This document shows positions 22,081-32,739 of a DNA stretch of 64,000 nucleotides, piece after piece. The stretch comes from Plectrocnemia conspersa. Its lineage: Eukaryota > Arthropoda > Insecta > Trichoptera > Polycentropodidae. Below the pieces are notes generated by a model. That model searched no databases. It saw only the letters and a program-made list of their open reading frames with translations, and had not been told where the DNA came from. The stretch covers positions 992,001-1,056,000 of the forward strand of contig VTFK01000023.1 in the NCBI GenBank assembly GCA_009617715.1, read 5' to 3'. How positions within the stretch are numbered: the first letter of the stretch is position 1; every line of letters starts with the position of its first letter. Both the position numbers and the translations under genes were made by a program.

Positions 22081-23332
22081 TTTTTGAACTCGGACAACAA
22101 AAAAATCGAGAGCGAAATGACAATAAGTCTTGAGAAAAAAATATAATAATAATGGCTCGGATTCTCACAGATGTTTTTGCGGAAATATCCACTCGCCCGT
22201 GCTGTGATGTATTTTTTTTTCGTATAAAATGTTTAACCTCTGGGGGAAGGTCTAACTTTTATTTTTATATTTTTGGTACAACATTAATAAATATATATAG
22301 ATATATAACGCTAACGTTTAAATTAATAGGATGTTCATTCTTTTTTTTATACATAAATATTTATATTTGCGGATGATCATAAATCAAACAAAACTAAAAC
22401 TTACTATCATATTGCATATTGAAATTGTGCGTTCTCATAAGAAATATTTTGTTACTATTTTATTTTTTACAGTTTAATTTATTTCAGAGTAGAGCGATAA
22501 GATCGATTTTGAAATTAGAATAATTAAATTAGATCAATATGAAACAGTAGTGGTAACCAGTATATTCTAATGAATTATGTATTTACAATTAAAGTATACA
22601 CTAAAAAACATTTTTAGTGTATACTTTATAGATATTTTTAGTTGAATATTTCAGATAAAAATTGAATTTATTTTTATTTATAAAATAAATTATATAAATA
22701 TTTGCTTACAGTAAAATAAAATCTTGGATATAAAATACCTCATGAAACTAATGCGAGCGTTATATTTCTTCCTAATCCGGAATAATATACACGAGCTCAA
22801 TTATATGTTAATTCTTATAATTAAATGTAAATATAATAGTTTATAAAATACTTAAGAAATAACAAAATTATTTTATACTAGACTGAAATAAGATTAATAA
22901 ATTTTCGTTCTGGTAGAAACAAGCTTTTTAACAGATAAACTATTATTTGTTGACGATCATTGTAAGATATATTATTATATATATATTAACAATTAATTTA
23001 AAAAGTATATGTATTTTGAAGAAGTGCATAATAATTACAACAACAAAAAAACCTAAAAAAAAATAGAAAGTATACCTTTAAATATTTTTGGTAGCCCCTA
23101 GAAATATGCCACTCGTTGTGACAAAAAATAAGTTGCCCCAAAAAATGAGATAAGATGTAAAAGTACATGATTTTTGCTATAGTCTTGTTTTATAGATATG
23201 CTTGTAAAAAAATCATTGAGACGCTTTTTTACTACAACGTTGTACATAAATTATATTTTTTATTACAGATTAAGGTGCACTATATTACATAAAAAAATAT
23301 CATTAGTTTAAAACTTAGTTGTAAGCTTTAGA
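22081..23332. other. AT-rich stretch with one perfect hairpin
   Basis: The 17-bp arms AAAGTATACACTAAAAA (22591-22607) and TTTTTAGTGTATACTTT (22611-22627) are exactly complementary around a 3-base loop. Otherwise nothing was recognised. Confidence 0.5.
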
Positions 23333-23510
23333 TTTGAGCGACCGTTCGCCTAATAAGACAACGTTTCTTGAAACCATTTTAAAATGTATTTTCAGGAAAG
23401 ATATAATGGCGTGATAAGACTTTTCTTAGAAATTTATAAAACATTGGGTTATCGTTATCACACACTTTTGAGTAGGAATGGTTTTAAGCACACCGGAGAG
23501 TCAATTTTGG
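23333..23510 (+). repeat. Dispersed repeat family R, copy B
   Basis: It matches copy A (8930-9060) in order and orientation: AGCGACCGTTCGCC, then AAGACAACGTTT, CCATTTTAAAA, and GCGTGATAAGACTTTTCTTA. It extends further, through GGGTTATCGTTATCACAC to GAGTCAATTTTGGGTCATCG. No coding sequence was recognised. Confidence 0.6.
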
Positions 23511-23671
23511 GTCATCGCCCAGAGCAGAGATAAAATACACTACCCGTTTTCTTGTAGTTTCATTCCCTAAGGGTTTCTTTAAACCCTTAAACTTGTAAAG
23601 TTACCATTGCAGTCGCATAGCAAGACAACGTCAAATTAGAACTCTATTCGTCATGCTATCGTCCTTGGCCA

Positions 23672-23730
23672 GTCGCCCCTATCGATGACTTCGCCTTATT
23701 TAAGACGGAGTCATCGATGGAGGCGCCCCT
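23672..23730. repeat. Imperfect inverted repeat (hairpin)
   Basis: GTCGCCCCTATCGATGACTT near 23672 faces AGTCATCGATGGAGGCGCC near 23709 across a short TTATTTAA-type spacer. The arms match over about 24 bp with a few mismatches. It could be a small foldback element. No target duplication was identified. Confidence 0.5.
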
Positions 23731-24129
23731 TGAGACTGTTTTTGTGTTCTATGTATACCTTATTTCCACAAAAAATACCGACTTTAAATAATAGAGGAAA
23801 TAAAAATAAGCCATAAATAGTTTAAAAAAATACAGTAGATAAGGTTTTATATATGATAAAATATAATTTTATTTTATAGCACAGAATGATGGACTTACTG
23901 AAAGCTAGGAAGAAAAAATACATATTATATTTTTCGATTGTACTCCAATACAATAAATTACAATAATATATTTCTAAATTACGACATTGAAACCATATGT
24001 TTTGTACTCAGTTATCTTAATAATATTAACTCTTAAATACTTTCATCACAAGCATTCAATAATCTGACTTTAATGTAATTTAATCTTAAAAATTTAAAAA
24101 GTTTCTGTGTGAATTTAAGTATTTTATTT
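23731..24129. other. AT-rich stretch, nothing recognised
   Basis: No repeat, coding relic or RNA gene was recognised. Confidence 0.4.
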
Positions 24130-24134
24130 TAGAA

Positions 24135-24265
24135 GCAGTTGAATAAGGATTCGAATCCCATATGAACTTTTGTGTTTTTAATATCATAGATTATGTTTTC
24201 CAAGATTTTCCTAATCTCACGTATAAATATTGTGATGATTAATTCAAATCAAAATAAATTATATA
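24135..24265 (+). repeat. tRNA-derived SINE, copy 4 (truncated head)
   Basis: The B-box-like GGATTCGAATCCCATATG (24147-24164) is followed by AACTTTTGTGTTTTT and a body with CCTAATCTCACG and TATTGTGATGATTAA. The same linker and body order is seen in the minus-strand copies at 5.5, 60.1 and 62.3 kb. The A-box side is not recognisable. Confidence 0.6.
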
Positions 24266-24464
24266 AAAAACCTGTAATAACAAACTAATATAGCTCATTT
24301 TTATATAAAAAAATATGATTCACTTAAATCGTGTCATAAAGTTTACATAAAAAACATTTTTACATAGTTGTTCTATACACGCAATTTTAACCCCTAAGAA
24401 CACGTGCTTGGGATGTAATCTCGCACATGGTTTTGACCCATCTTAACCTAATCAAACGGATAAA

Positions 24465-24605
24465 TTCATATAGTTCAGTGGTTTAAGTCAATGACACATG
24501 AAAACTCTGGATTGAAATCCTACATGTTTTAATTTTCATCACGTCTAGTAAAATGATATTTAATTTTAATAAGTTCTCGTGATCATCCCAGTTTAGGTTT
24601 TTTTA
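24465..24605 (+). repeat. tRNA-derived SINE-like element, copy 5
   Basis: TAGTTCAGTGGTTTAAGTCA (24471-24490) resembles a Pol III A box, and GGATTGAAATCC (24509-24520) a B box, at normal tRNA spacing. The downstream body includes TCTCGTGATCATCCCAG rather than the long body of copies 1-3, so it may be a related subfamily. The anticodon arm is not intact enough for a tRNA gene. Confidence 0.5.
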
Positions 24606-25299
24606 GCTTTTTTTTTGATCTCAAGAATGAACATAATAATGATTAAATAAAAATCAAGCTAAATCATATATATGTGTATATCAAAAAGTATCTGATAAAT
24701 AACTAAGTAGAGAACAAAATATCTGCTAGATAGAAACCACATATAATTCATTTATGGAGCTCTTGAACTTTTTGTTTTTGTAATCTTTATATTTTTTTTT
24801 TTAAGATGTACAAAGAATACAATTTATTATAGAAAATCAGGTAAAACTTATCAATACTTTTTTGATATAATAGCGAACGTACAAACTGGGGGGAAAGAAG
24901 AGATACATTAAGAGATGCACCCCTTTTGGGGGTTCCTAAAGGGTCCAACCTGTGCCATCTGCTCTTCATGTTACTTATTAATTAACAAGAATACGACAGT
25001 TTTTTTGTATACAATTGATTTTAAAATGTTTGTCTTTCCAGAGTGACTAAGATTCTTTATAGAGACGGGCTTCCATCAACCGTCTGCCTTTTAGTGTCGG
25101 ATTGTCATATTATAATTTATAAATTTACAATTCTGTTTTAGTCCTTCCGCTTTTCTCTGGTAAAATTCTGAGGGATTTCTACTCTCCCTACACAAATATA
25201 TAGGTATCATATATAGCAGTGTTACGAACCTAGGTTGAAAAACATGTAATTGAACACATTTTTTCTTTTTTGTGCTCACTCACTAGAGGAAAAATGGGA
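24606..25299. other. AT-rich stretch, nothing firm
   Basis: A short GC-richer patch at 24890-24965 (ACCCCTTTTGGGGGTTCC) could be a repeat fragment. No second copy was found. Confidence 0.35.
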
Positions 25300-25935
25300 T
25301 TCTTACGAATTCTAATCGACACATGTTGCTGTCGGATGAATAAAATATCGTCAACGTCGCTCCATCGCCTCCCAGCGATAGATACAACGCGCTCCTATAA
25401 TCTCGTGATATATGTGAACGGATGAAGTGTTGTAACGCGGAAGGACCGAGTAACTACTACAATATAGTACCATACATAGGTACAGTAGGGTACTCTTTCG
25501 CGGGCGTGGGCGCCGAGTTATAAACTTGGTCCCGTCGCGATTACAAGGAACGCCATGACCGGTCGGTTCATATATTCACTCGTAGAATTTCAAAGTTTAT
25601 CCCCGACGACGGGGATTACGGCCGAACGAACCTACCCCTAATGTGTTATCGACTTTAGACACTGCGTGTGTTGCTTGATGTGTGTGTGAGTGTGAGCTCA
25701 CAATAGACTTTCGCATGGCCGAGTATGGTAGAGTATCGTTTCAGCACCTTGCACAATGCCTAGGATGTGTGATTCGCACAGTGCTAAGTCAGATTCTCGA
25801 TTGATACCGCACCCTTGTGCAGGGTCGTGGAAAATCAAAAATGAGCCGCTACGTGGGAAAATTTCGCAAAACGCGCCTGCTGCGCCGCAATCGTCAAAAG
25901 ATAACATACAACGGGAGCTTGGTGTATTTATGAAG
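25300..25935. other. GC-richer block, candidate regulatory element
   Basis: Opposed open frames of 78 codons (+, 25756-25992) and 69 codons (-, 25698-25907) overlap almost completely, and neither has a recognisable domain. Unique-looking sequence includes TGTGTGAGTGTGAGCTCACA, CGACGACGGGGATTACGG and GTAGGGTACTC. Regulatory function is inferred from composition only. Confidence 0.3.
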
Positions 25936-27429
25936 GACAGACACCATAAAATTGGATTTAGCTGGAATGTAGAAGTAAAAATGATACGATAACTGAATAT
26001 TTATATGTATGTATATTAGGTATTCAAATTAATTTTTATTTATGTAAGTCTATTTAAAAAATATAAATCATATGTGGTAAAACAGTTCAATATCTGATCG
26101 GTTAAAACAATTTTTTAAATATCTGCAACATAAAAATATCCATATTGTAATATCAGTTGATTGTTGGTCATAGTGTTGTTTTTATGAGATACATTAAATA
26201 TATTTTTAAATTAAAAATACACGTCACATTAAAAAAATGTATGATCATAATTCGAGGTATCAACACAGTGCTATCAAAATTACATTCACTTTTGACCAAT
26301 TTTATAAGATGATTAGTCTCGCAGTATGATCGAATATGATTATAAACCAAATGTTTCATTTAGTCACGGTAGTTCAACATAAATTCCAAAAATATTTAAC
26401 AAATTATCTGGTTACTTTTTGCCACCTAAATTTAAAATAGATACATTCACAGTTACAGTTCCACTAAATTTATGATACTATACCCACTTAAAAATACATG
26501 ACCTAAATTGAAACAAAGATATATTTATATCTTATGATTATATGAATAACTGAATTTTAAATCATCCCAAACAGACTGTTAAATTTTATATTTGCTACCC
26601 TTGCGCGTACAAAAATAGAAAAGTGTATTATTACGAAGAAAAAACTGCTTTCGGGGAAAAAATACATTTAACCTCTACCCTAGCACACACCACAATAATA
26701 TTCCCCTATTCTGTCACGTCAATTATTGATCGCGAACTTGATGATTTATTTCCTACCTATTGAATTATCACTCATGTTTATATGTCCGCCATATGTGCCT
26801 AGACCTTTTGTTATCTTTAAAAGTTAAAGCTGAATATTTTATACCTTATATGAGGTACAGTAAAGATGACCCTTTTCTATGATTAATATCGGACATAAAA
26901 AATTGTAGATCGATTATCAAACAATTTATTTTTGTTGTATTAAAAATAAACGTTCATTATACAACACAAACTTGTTATTTTTAATCTCACAATAGACCAA
27001 TAAAGTTAACGAAATAAACAAGCAAAAAACAATTCTGAAAAACACAATGAAAATATTTACCATCAGCAGTTTAATAATTTAATTTATTATATTGTATATA
27101 TAATTTTAATACTAAATCAATAATAAGTGAAATTGTAGATTTTTATAAATTGTGAATTTATAAAAGTATACAATAAACAACATGTAAATATAAATATAGC
27201 ATGCTGGGAGTTTGTATAGAATAATTTATAACTCTTGTTATCTTTGGATGTTATTTTATGGTAATAAAAATTGAACACTTTAGCTTTTTAACTTTATTTT
27301 AAATAACTAACAAGCTTTATCTTTGGGTATTAGTTTTGTTATATTTACACATACATATATCAGAAGGCAGTTCTTCCAAAAGGGTACACAACGGAGATAG
27401 CTAATAATTAAGAAAAAAATCTTCGTTTG
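25936..27429. other. AT-rich stretch, nothing recognised
   Basis: No repeat boundaries, coding relics or RNA genes were recognised. Confidence 0.4.
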
Positions 27430-27778
27430 AATTTAAAAAATGCGTCTTAGTTTTGAGTATGTTTTAAAAAGTAACGATAAAGTTCAAATTACGAGGAAAT
27501 TTATGTTATATATTATAAAACAGAAAAGCAATTTTCAGCTTTTAAGTTTAAAGTTGAGCTAAACAGCGATGTGCTAACGACCGATTACGTGCAACTCAAA
27601 TACGTGTCAATGAAACTGTTGAAGAAACTGGACAGCGACGTGTTAACGACCGAATACTTGATACTGCAATATGTGAAAACAGGGGACTAAAAATATTGTA
27701 AATAGGCAAGTATTGAAAAAAATTTGTAATAACAGGATGAATGTAGGTTATAAAAAATCAGTTTAAATAATAAATACA
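27430..27778 (+). repeat. Helitron-like coding-repeat family, copy 1
   Basis: The leader TTGAGTATGTTTTAAAAAGT is shared with copy 2. A coding-like part at about 27559-27690 reads QRCANDRLRATQIRVNETV, then EETGQRRVNDRILDTAICEN. This is two tandem versions of a peptide of about 24 residues (QRR-NDR...NET-EETG). The tail GGCAAGTATTGAAAAA, then AATAACAGGATGAAT, is shared with copy 2. Arginine-rich repeated peptides of this style occur near the N-terminus of some arthropod Helitron-type proteins, which is why I use the label. No Rep or helicase motif is present, so the class is uncertain. Confidence 0.5.
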
Positions 27779-27999
27779 GGTTAATACATACATGCATATA
27801 TATTTATATATAATCAATAATATATATATATTCTAAATATTTTTATTTTAAATAAAATAAAACATTAAGTGTAAATTTTAATTATACCTGCTGCCAAAAA
27901 TAATGTTTTCTATTCGGTATACTCAAAAAAATATTACTATAATACTTCAGGCAGACTTGAAATTAAAAAAATATTCTTATTGGTTTAAGAGAAATTAAA

Positions 28000-28615
28000 A
28001 ATGTAATACCAGAAATTGAGAAAGTCCACAGCTGCACAATTATTAAAAATGTGAGTAATTAAAGTAATTTCGGTAATTACAAAGTGTTTTTGTTTTTATT
28101 TTTCGGCTATTAGTTGTTATGAAAATGGCTGTACAAATAACATAAAATAAATTTCGCAAGACAAAAAGAGCAGAATTGAGAAAAAAATGACTAACTGAGT
28201 TGTTGTAGTCTTAATATTGAGTATGTTTTAAAAAGTAACGATAAAGTTAAAATTACGGTGATATTTCTTTTATATTTTATAAAACAGAAAAAATATGCGT
28301 CTGTCTGTCATGAGAACTCCTAAGCGGTGAACAGTAGCGACGTCACATTTGCACGTCAATTTAACTGCTATTTTTAGGTCAACTACCTATTCAATTTTCA
28401 ACTATTAAGTTGAAAATTGAGCTTAACAGCGACATGCTGACGATCGATTACGTGCTACTCTAATAAGTGGCAATGAACCGCAGAAGAAACTGGACAGCGA
28501 CGTGCTGAAGACAAAAAGATGAAAATATTATATACTTATAGGCAAGTATTGAAATATTTTTTTTTTGTAATAACAGGATGAATCAAGATTATAAAAAATC
28601 GAAAAAGCTAACGAG
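28000..28615 (+). repeat. Helitron-like coding-repeat family, copy 2 with upstream part
   Basis: The coding-like part (28428-28525) reads QRHADDRLRATLISGNE and, after a frameshift, AEETGQRRAEDKK, so it matches copy 1. The upstream part (28000-28200) with TTTTTCGGCTATTAGTTGTT and GAGTTGTTGTAG resembles 31680-31870 (TTTTTCGGTTATAAGTTATT and TGCGTTGTTAAA). An insert (28285-28415), absent from copy 1, contains a small hairpin around TTTTCAACTATTAAGTTGAAAA. Confidence 0.5.
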
Positions 28616-28802
28616 CGTTAAAAATCATATCGACATAAAACTTTAATATCTTATTTAAATTCTTTAGCCATTTTGGTAAAAAATAGTACTATCAATATTT
28701 CGCGTTAGGGTTATATTTTTGTATGTATTTTACTAAAATAATTAAAAGAGATTCTAGTAATATTATTAAAATTTCGAGGTCTATTTGTTTCGCGTTTGCC
28801 TA

Positions 28803-29216
28803 AAGACGAGGAATATATTTAATAATTTTATTACAAGATACCATAATCACTGTCAACGGCTGACTGCCGGTCCGGTTCATGTGTGAGTTTTACCCCCACT
28901 ACACTCAATCCGGTACCCGGCGCCGGACAGTTAGGCCGGTTTCACACGTGCCGGGTGGATTTGCCCGGCACCGGGCCGGCGCCGTGTGGTGGGGATGGTG
29001 TTGTATGGGCTAGTACCTATCATTTCAGACGTGACGGACAAATCTACCCGGCGCCGGCCCGACGCTGACTGCCGGGTTGTCGCCGGCCGCGCTCACTAAA
29101 CTGTCCGGCGCCGGTACCGAGTTGAGTGATGTGGGTGTAAAACTCAAACATGAACCGGGCCGTTGACAGTGATTGTGGTATCTTGTAATAAAATTATTAA
29201 ATATATTCCTCGTATT
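28803..29216. mobile_element. GC-rich foldback MITE with TA flanks
   Basis: The outer arms are AAGACGAGGAATATATTTAA (from 28803) and the inverted copy ending at 29216, starting AATACGAGGAATATATTT when read inward. They run about 115-125 bp each with a few mismatches and a small indel, down to CGGCGCCGGACAGTT. TA lies symmetrically outside (28801-28802, 29217-29218). The unusually GC-rich centre contains GCCGGGTGGATTTGCCCGG and an inverted relative, GACAAATCTACCCGGC, so it is itself a nested inverted repeat. No coding capacity: the 61-codon frame at 28883-29068 is a by-product of the GC content. Confidence 0.8.
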
Positions 29217-29218
29217 TA

Positions 29219-29700
29219 CCTATATTTTGTACTAAAAAGAAACACTGATTTTGAATTTATCATAAAAACAAAAATATATTATATAATATTCGTACTTGGC
29301 CGACATTCGCGATAAAGTGTAGTTGTCTAAAATAAATTAAAAATGTCTGACGAGCCATATACCTGCCCTATAACTGTACGCATGTATTGCAAGTCGAGTC
29401 GATAATTATTGATCAATTTAATGAAACATTACAGAAAAAATCTAATGATGAATTCAAAATCAGCGTTTCATTTTAATAAAAATATATGTATATCGTACGT
29501 ATGGGGATGGGGAGCCATACTTTCGTATGTACGTAATAATTAATAAATAATAATGTTTTCATTGGCTAATCATTTTAATAGTCATTACGCTCTGACACAT
29601 TAAATACTAATTTTACCGCCTTTGTAAATTTCTCACAATTTACTTATATTTTGTATACCTAATTCCTAAAATATTCATTACTTGATTTTCTTCAAGTATT
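29219..29700. other. AT-rich stretch, nothing recognised
   Basis: No repeat, coding relic or RNA gene was recognised. Confidence 0.4.
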
Positions 29701-29703
29701 TTT

Positions 29704-29852
29704 GCGCTCTTATAACGTGCTCTCTTTTTTCAAGCGCTCATATGACTGTCTGCGCATTTGACGTACGCTATTTTGTTACAGCGCTACTTTGGTAAGCGTA
29801 TAATGCAGCGCTATTTTGATGCACGGTTATTTGTCCGCGCTCATTTGTGACG
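29704..29852. repeat. Degenerate tandem array, about ten units of a 15-bp GCGCTNWTTTG motif
   Basis: GCGC-type units start near 29704, 29719, 29734, 29752, 29765, 29781, 29796, 29808, 29823 and 29837, a mean spacing close to 15 bp. Examples are GCGCTACTTTGGTAA, GCGCTATTTTGATGCA, GCGCTCATTTGTGAC and CGCTATTTTGTTACA. The DNA on both sides is AT-rich and lacks the motif. It could be a decayed minisatellite, a transposase-binding subterminal array or a cluster of protein-binding sites. Confidence 0.6.
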
Positions 29853-30239
29853 TTGCCGTTAAAACTAATGAATAAACCGTAGTTTAATATCATTATAATA
29901 ATTATTTTAAATTTTAACATTTAAAGTTGTTTAAATTATAACATATAAATTATTTGTTGGATTAATCGCAGAAGCGTTTTAGTAACGATAAAAAACATCA
30001 AAACGTAATTTAAAATGACGCTTGACCTGTCTTAAATCACATAATTTGAAATAATGGTTAGTTCGTCTGGTTCCATTAATTTATAATAAGTTTGATATAT
30101 GCAAAGCGCGAGAGACAATATGCAAAATGTTACACATAATATAAATATCCCGTTTTCGCTTCTTTCCTACAAATGATTCTTAAGATTTAGTCATATAAAC
30201 CTAAAAAAAATGAAGAGCACTGAATTATACAACGTAGGA
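29853..30239. other. AT-rich stretch, nothing recognised
   Basis: No repeat, coding relic or RNA gene was recognised. Confidence 0.4.
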
Positions 30240-30760
30240 TATTTATTTAGAAACTTGAACATCCGTCTTGTTCGTGTTTGGACAGCCAAACGCGCGCGTA
30301 GATTGCTCGTGCTCAACAAACAAACTCGCGACCCTGCGCGCGAAGCAAATTAGAGAGACGAACTTCCGAAATAAAATAAAAGAGAGAGAGAGAGAGAGAG
30401 AGTAAGATAAAAACCGGCGAGGAGACAAATGTTTACCCGATAAATAAAAAAAGGGTTTACATTTCGCATGTAGGTGCTTTACAGCCGAAGAGAATAGCGA
30501 GAGAGTGGAGTTCACGAATATGAAAATTACAGGGCCGCCGCCACCATGATCGATGACGCGTTAACATCCAATAAACCCTTTCGCCGAATTAACCAGCCCT
30601 AGGGCGCAGGGTGCAAGGGCTGAGCAAGGGCTCCTGTCCGCCATCCGACACCGTCCTATTCAATTATCCGACTGGCGCGATATCTCACAGGGCAATTATC
30701 GCCCAACAGAATCTGGAGGGCGCCGGCCCCGGATAGCACGTTTCCTCCCTGGCAACTGTA
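30240..30760. other. GC-rich block, candidate regulatory element
   Basis: The core at 30530-30740 is dense and non-repetitive (CAGCCCTAGGGCGCAGG, CCGACTGGCGCGATATCTC, GGAGGGCGCCGGCCCCGG). An (AG)n microsatellite sits at its left side. No domain was recognised in the overlapping frames. It looks like the other unique GC blocks of the window and is a good target for a conservation check. Confidence 0.35.
30381..30403. repeat. (AG)n microsatellite
   Basis: About eleven AG units in a row. A shorter (AG)n run lies at about 39239-39253. Confidence 0.9.
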
Positions 30761-31679
30761 TACGTATATGTGTTATACAATTTGTGTAATAATAATAATA
30801 ACAATAATGGCAGCGAGTGCGGAATCTTTATTGTTTTCCGACGCCGCATTCTTGTATTTTTTGTACTGGTATCTATTTTTAGTGGATTGCGATCGTTATA
30901 GCACATTTACCCATAGTAGAGTATACGAATTTGCCTTATCAGATTCCATTATGAAGATTGTTATGTATTCATATATCCACTCATCAAAAGAGAGTGTTAT
31001 AAAAATACACCCTGAAAAGCACACGCAAAAAGCTAGCTATTGAATTATTTATGTAGCAGAAACTGCATATCTTTGAGATTGGACGATGACAAATTAAGCA
31101 ATTTTTACATGTGATCTGCGATCGCTTTAAGCAGAGGTCTTTAACCTGTGTTTTATAAAAATATTGTATCGCAATGAAAAAAAATGTATGAAACGACAAC
31201 ATTAAAACCTGACATTACCTTTTAGGGAGCTTTGGCGATTTAGACAAATAAATTCTTAGTATTTTATCAAAACAATTAGTACAGACTCGACTTTATATTT
31301 TAAATAAACAATATAGTTTTTATCAAAATAAAATTTAAGAACTAAAAGCTTATTATTTGACTAAGAAAAAATATATAAATAAATTTAAAATTACCGACCA
31401 CTCAATTTAAAAGATATTTATAAAGATGAGTTGTATTATAACCAAGCTAGAGATAAAAATTGAATATGCATAAGATAAATCTGAAACACCGCAAAGGTTG
31501 AAACTTTGGAAGCCAAACATTTGTTGGTAGATTAATGGATTTAAGTAGCATTGTAATTAGAGTTTCTAAGTATTCGTTACTTTGAACTGTTTAAAAATCG
31601 AATAGTAAACTATAAAATATTATAATATAATCATAAGGTTATAAAGAATCTAAAAATACAGTATTGATTTGAAAGAGTT
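30761..31679. other. AT-rich stretch, nothing firm
   Basis: A 91-codon plus-strand frame (30768-31043) is hydrophobic in its first third but has no recognisable domain. No repeat boundary was recognised. Confidence 0.35.
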
Positions 31680-31870
31680 GAAAAAACTCCACACAACTTG
31701 GGGAAGTATGAGTAAGATCTGTAATTTTATCAATTTCAAAATTCTTTGTTATTCTGTTTTTCGGTTATAAGTTATTATGACTGGCTGAAAAAATACACAA
31801 ATGAGCTGTATATAGGGTGCGTCATAGGAAAAAATACTAGCTGCGTTGTTAAAACACAAAGTTTAAAACA
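31680..31870 (+). repeat. Repeat fragment related to 28000-28210
   Basis: It shares blocks in the same order with the upstream part of Helitron-like copy 2: a CTCCACACAA/GTCCACAGCT segment, GTTTTTCGGTTATAAGTTATTATG, and TGCGTTGTTAAAAC. The match is diverged and by eye only. Confidence 0.4.
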
Positions 31871-32149
31871 ATAATACACAACTATATTTTTCAAATTGGT
31901 CAGTTTTTTCGTGTTTTTAGAAGAAAAAAAAATTAAATATTTGACTACAAATATGAATAGTCGTATAAAGAATAGATCAAGAACACGCTTTTATATCTAG
32001 TCGTTATTGACACAGCATTGCAAGGACACAGAAAGCGGCAAATGCAAATAAAGCTGCTCTTTTTTCTCTCCTAAAAAAAATAGGATAGAGGATGTACCAA
32101 AAAAAAAACAAAGCAGTTCTAGGAAAAAATCTAGAAGAATGTTAATGCT

Positions 32150-32640
32150 CCTGAGAAAAAAACTTTCGCTGAATTTAAACGGCAAAATATCGGCTTAATG
32201 TGTTGCTTAGAAGAATGCTGTCGGCGATTGCTAATTTAAGGCAGTTCTTATCTATCAAACCAAATCTGATCTTCGAGTGATATGATAGATTAATGCTAAT
32301 GAATGGGTTACTGCTACTGTATTTAATGCCACTATTTAGTCGGCGAAACCGAGTCTTTTAAAATGATAAACTCTCCAGCACCCTCCAGCAACTATGATGT
32401 ACCATGAGTGAAAGGGGTGTTTTTGTTTTCAAACACAACGGGCTTAATTCAACTAATGGACCAGGGTGTAGTACAAACATTCAAAGCTGACAATACTACA
32501 TCTTATGATGAAATAAAACAATGAGATGATTAAAAGGCTGTATGCAGTAAGTTTTGAGCTACGTACGATGCTGAAGATGCCATAGAACTTTTAAATAATA
32601 TAATAAAAATCATCGAGTATGAGTACAAAAATCAGAAAGG
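32150..32640 (+). pseudogene. Tigger/jerky transposase relic (DDE region)
   Basis: Frame-shifted pieces follow the family order on the plus strand. YRLNVLL and NAVGDC...FKAVLIYQTK match the 'RLTVLLCxNAxGxxKLKPLVIGKSK' block. INANEWVTATVFNAT matches the 'YxANKKAWMTxxIFxxW' block. LIDNSPAPSSN matches the second catalytic aspartate motif ('LLLDNAPAHPS'), and GLIQLMDQGVVQTFKA matches 'ALIQPMDQGVIxxFKA'. Several segments between these are deleted. No terminal repeats were found. The LINE relic begins just downstream. Confidence 0.7.
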
Positions 32641-32739
32641 TAACTAAAGAACTTAAACTAATAATGATTTATATGATGATCGAGTAGCTAGTATTGGACG
32701 ATTAATAAAACAAAATTTTGCAATATAAAAATATTATCC

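Noticed and set aside
28883..29068. 61-codon proline/glycine-rich frame
   Set aside because: It lies wholly inside the GC-rich centre of a foldback element and follows its palindromes.
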